This document shows, piece by piece, positions 63,517-64,000 of a DNA stretch of 64,000 nt. Below the pieces are notes generated by a model, which was not told the DNA's origin, did no database searches, and saw only the letters and a program-made list of their open reading frames with translations. This DNA is from Rhodamnia argentea (taxonomy: Eukaryota; Streptophyta; Magnoliopsida; Myrtales; Myrtaceae): contig NC_063150.1 of assembly GCF_020921035.1 (NCBI RefSeq), positions 8,494,001 to 8,558,000 of the forward strand, in the 5' to 3' direction. Positions within the stretch are counted from its first letter, which is position 1. Each line of letters opens with the position of its first letter. The translations under genes were made by a program, and so were the position numbers.

Positions 63517-64000
63517 CTAGCTCAAGCACACAGACTCCGAATCCCAAACCTCATCTTCCTCCATGCTCGCGCTCGTGTCTTCTCGAGTCACGTTCCTGCT
63601 GGACGCTGCTGACGAACCTTCACCTTGGAAAACAAACCTGGCCTTCCTCTTCCCTCTGCTCTGCTGCCACTTCCTCAACAACTCCGCAACCTCGTCTCCA
63701 TCGTCGCCGACTCTCGCCTCTTCTTCCCTCGCTCCGCCATCGCTCTTCTTCACATCGACCTCGGACACGCCGTTGTGCCCCATGGAGGAGACCCCCGTTG
63801 CCAACCCGGACGGCAGGACCAGGGTTTTGCAGCACCAGAGGAGGGCGAGCAGGAGAGTGGTGTACGTGCAGAGGGACGCCCACACGCAGAAGCTCCATCT
63901 CCAGTTGTGGACCACCTCTTTCGCCCATGGCAGCTGCGAGTTCATCGCGATCTGGGCCTCGTACACCTGCGGCAGCGGCAAAGTCCCCGCCCTCGGCATC
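63517..64000 (-). CDS. Seipin-like protein, 3' part of gene
   Basis: The minus-strand frame runs off the window end and stops at 63517-63519, so about 160 C-terminal residues are seen. It reads GTLPLPQVYEAQIAMNSQLP then AKEVVHNWRWSFCVWASLC, the end of the seipin lumenal domain and the second membrane helix (TTLLLALLWCCKTLVL), followed by a cytosolic tail rich in charged residues with ELLRKWQQSRGKRKARF and an acidic end. By family knowledge seipins act in the ER membrane at lipid-droplet formation sites. SEIPIN1 (At5g16460) is suggested by the neighbouring IPP isomerase and PIN. The true start lies beyond the window. Confidence 0.85.
   Translation of the reverse strand, partial: MPRAGTLPLPQVYEAQIAMNSQLPWAKEVVHNWRWSFCVWASLCTYTTLLLALLWCCKTLVLPSGLATGVSSMGHNGVSEVDVKKSDGGAREEEARVGDDGDEVAELLRKWQQSRGKRKARFVFQGEGSSAASSRNVTREDTSASMEEDEVWDSESVCLS

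Overview
This is nuclear DNA from a flowering plant. The genes are split by many short GT-AG introns, their products are plant families (nepenthesin-type aspartic protease, serine carboxypeptidase-like, clade-type PP2C, PIN carrier, plastid-targeted IPP isomerase, seipin), and the spacers are full of short inverted-repeat transposons, GA/CT microsatellites and LTR-element remnants. The repeat style would fit a woody rosid such as Myrtaceae/Eucalyptus, but that is only an impression.

Layout. 1-2.4 kb: tail and LTR of a Ty1/copia fossil, a hAT-type MITE and a palindromic MITE. 2.75-7.3 kb: complete 10-exon aspartic protease gene (+). 9.2-30.1 kb: tandem array of four serine carboxypeptidase-like (SCPL20-type) loci, all on +. 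The first (9217-13261, 497 codons) is complete with an intact catalytic triad; the other three are decaying pseudogenes. Loci 2 and 3 lie on two related 4.5-4.8 kb duplicons that also carry scraps of a PP2C exon. 30.6-33.9 kb: complete PP2C (PP2C33-like) on -. 35-41.6 kb: gene-free, repeat-rich. 41.9-47.0 kb: complete eIF5-mimic/BZW-type W2 protein on -. 47.5-51.9 kb: MULE-like elements. 52.2-55.0 kb: complete isopentenyl-diphosphate isomerase (+). 56.3-58.5 kb: complete long-loop PIN auxin carrier (+). 59.4-63.2 kb: foldback element with a MULE-like element nested in one arm, then another MULE-like element. 63.5-64.0 kb: 3' part of a seipin gene (-), running off the window.

Context. From memory of Arabidopsis gene order, the aspartic protease, PP2C, W2 and IPP isomerase genes match At3g02740/02750/02780 and At5g36230/36250/36260. 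The IPP isomerase, seipin and PIN set recalls At5g16440/16460/16530. The window therefore looks like an old conserved block into which an SCPL array and transposons have expanded. The single-copy genes are intact housekeeping, signalling or transport genes; I see no gene cluster acting as one pathway.

Most notable: a TRIM element sitting exactly on an SCPL intron acceptor with its target duplication supplying the AG; a 47-bp piece of plastid 16S rRNA in the centre of a palindromic element; a family of MULE-like elements with GC-rich cores; a nested foldback; an overlapping upstream ORF at the IPP isomerase start; and a long-loop PIN at what may be the PIN5 position.
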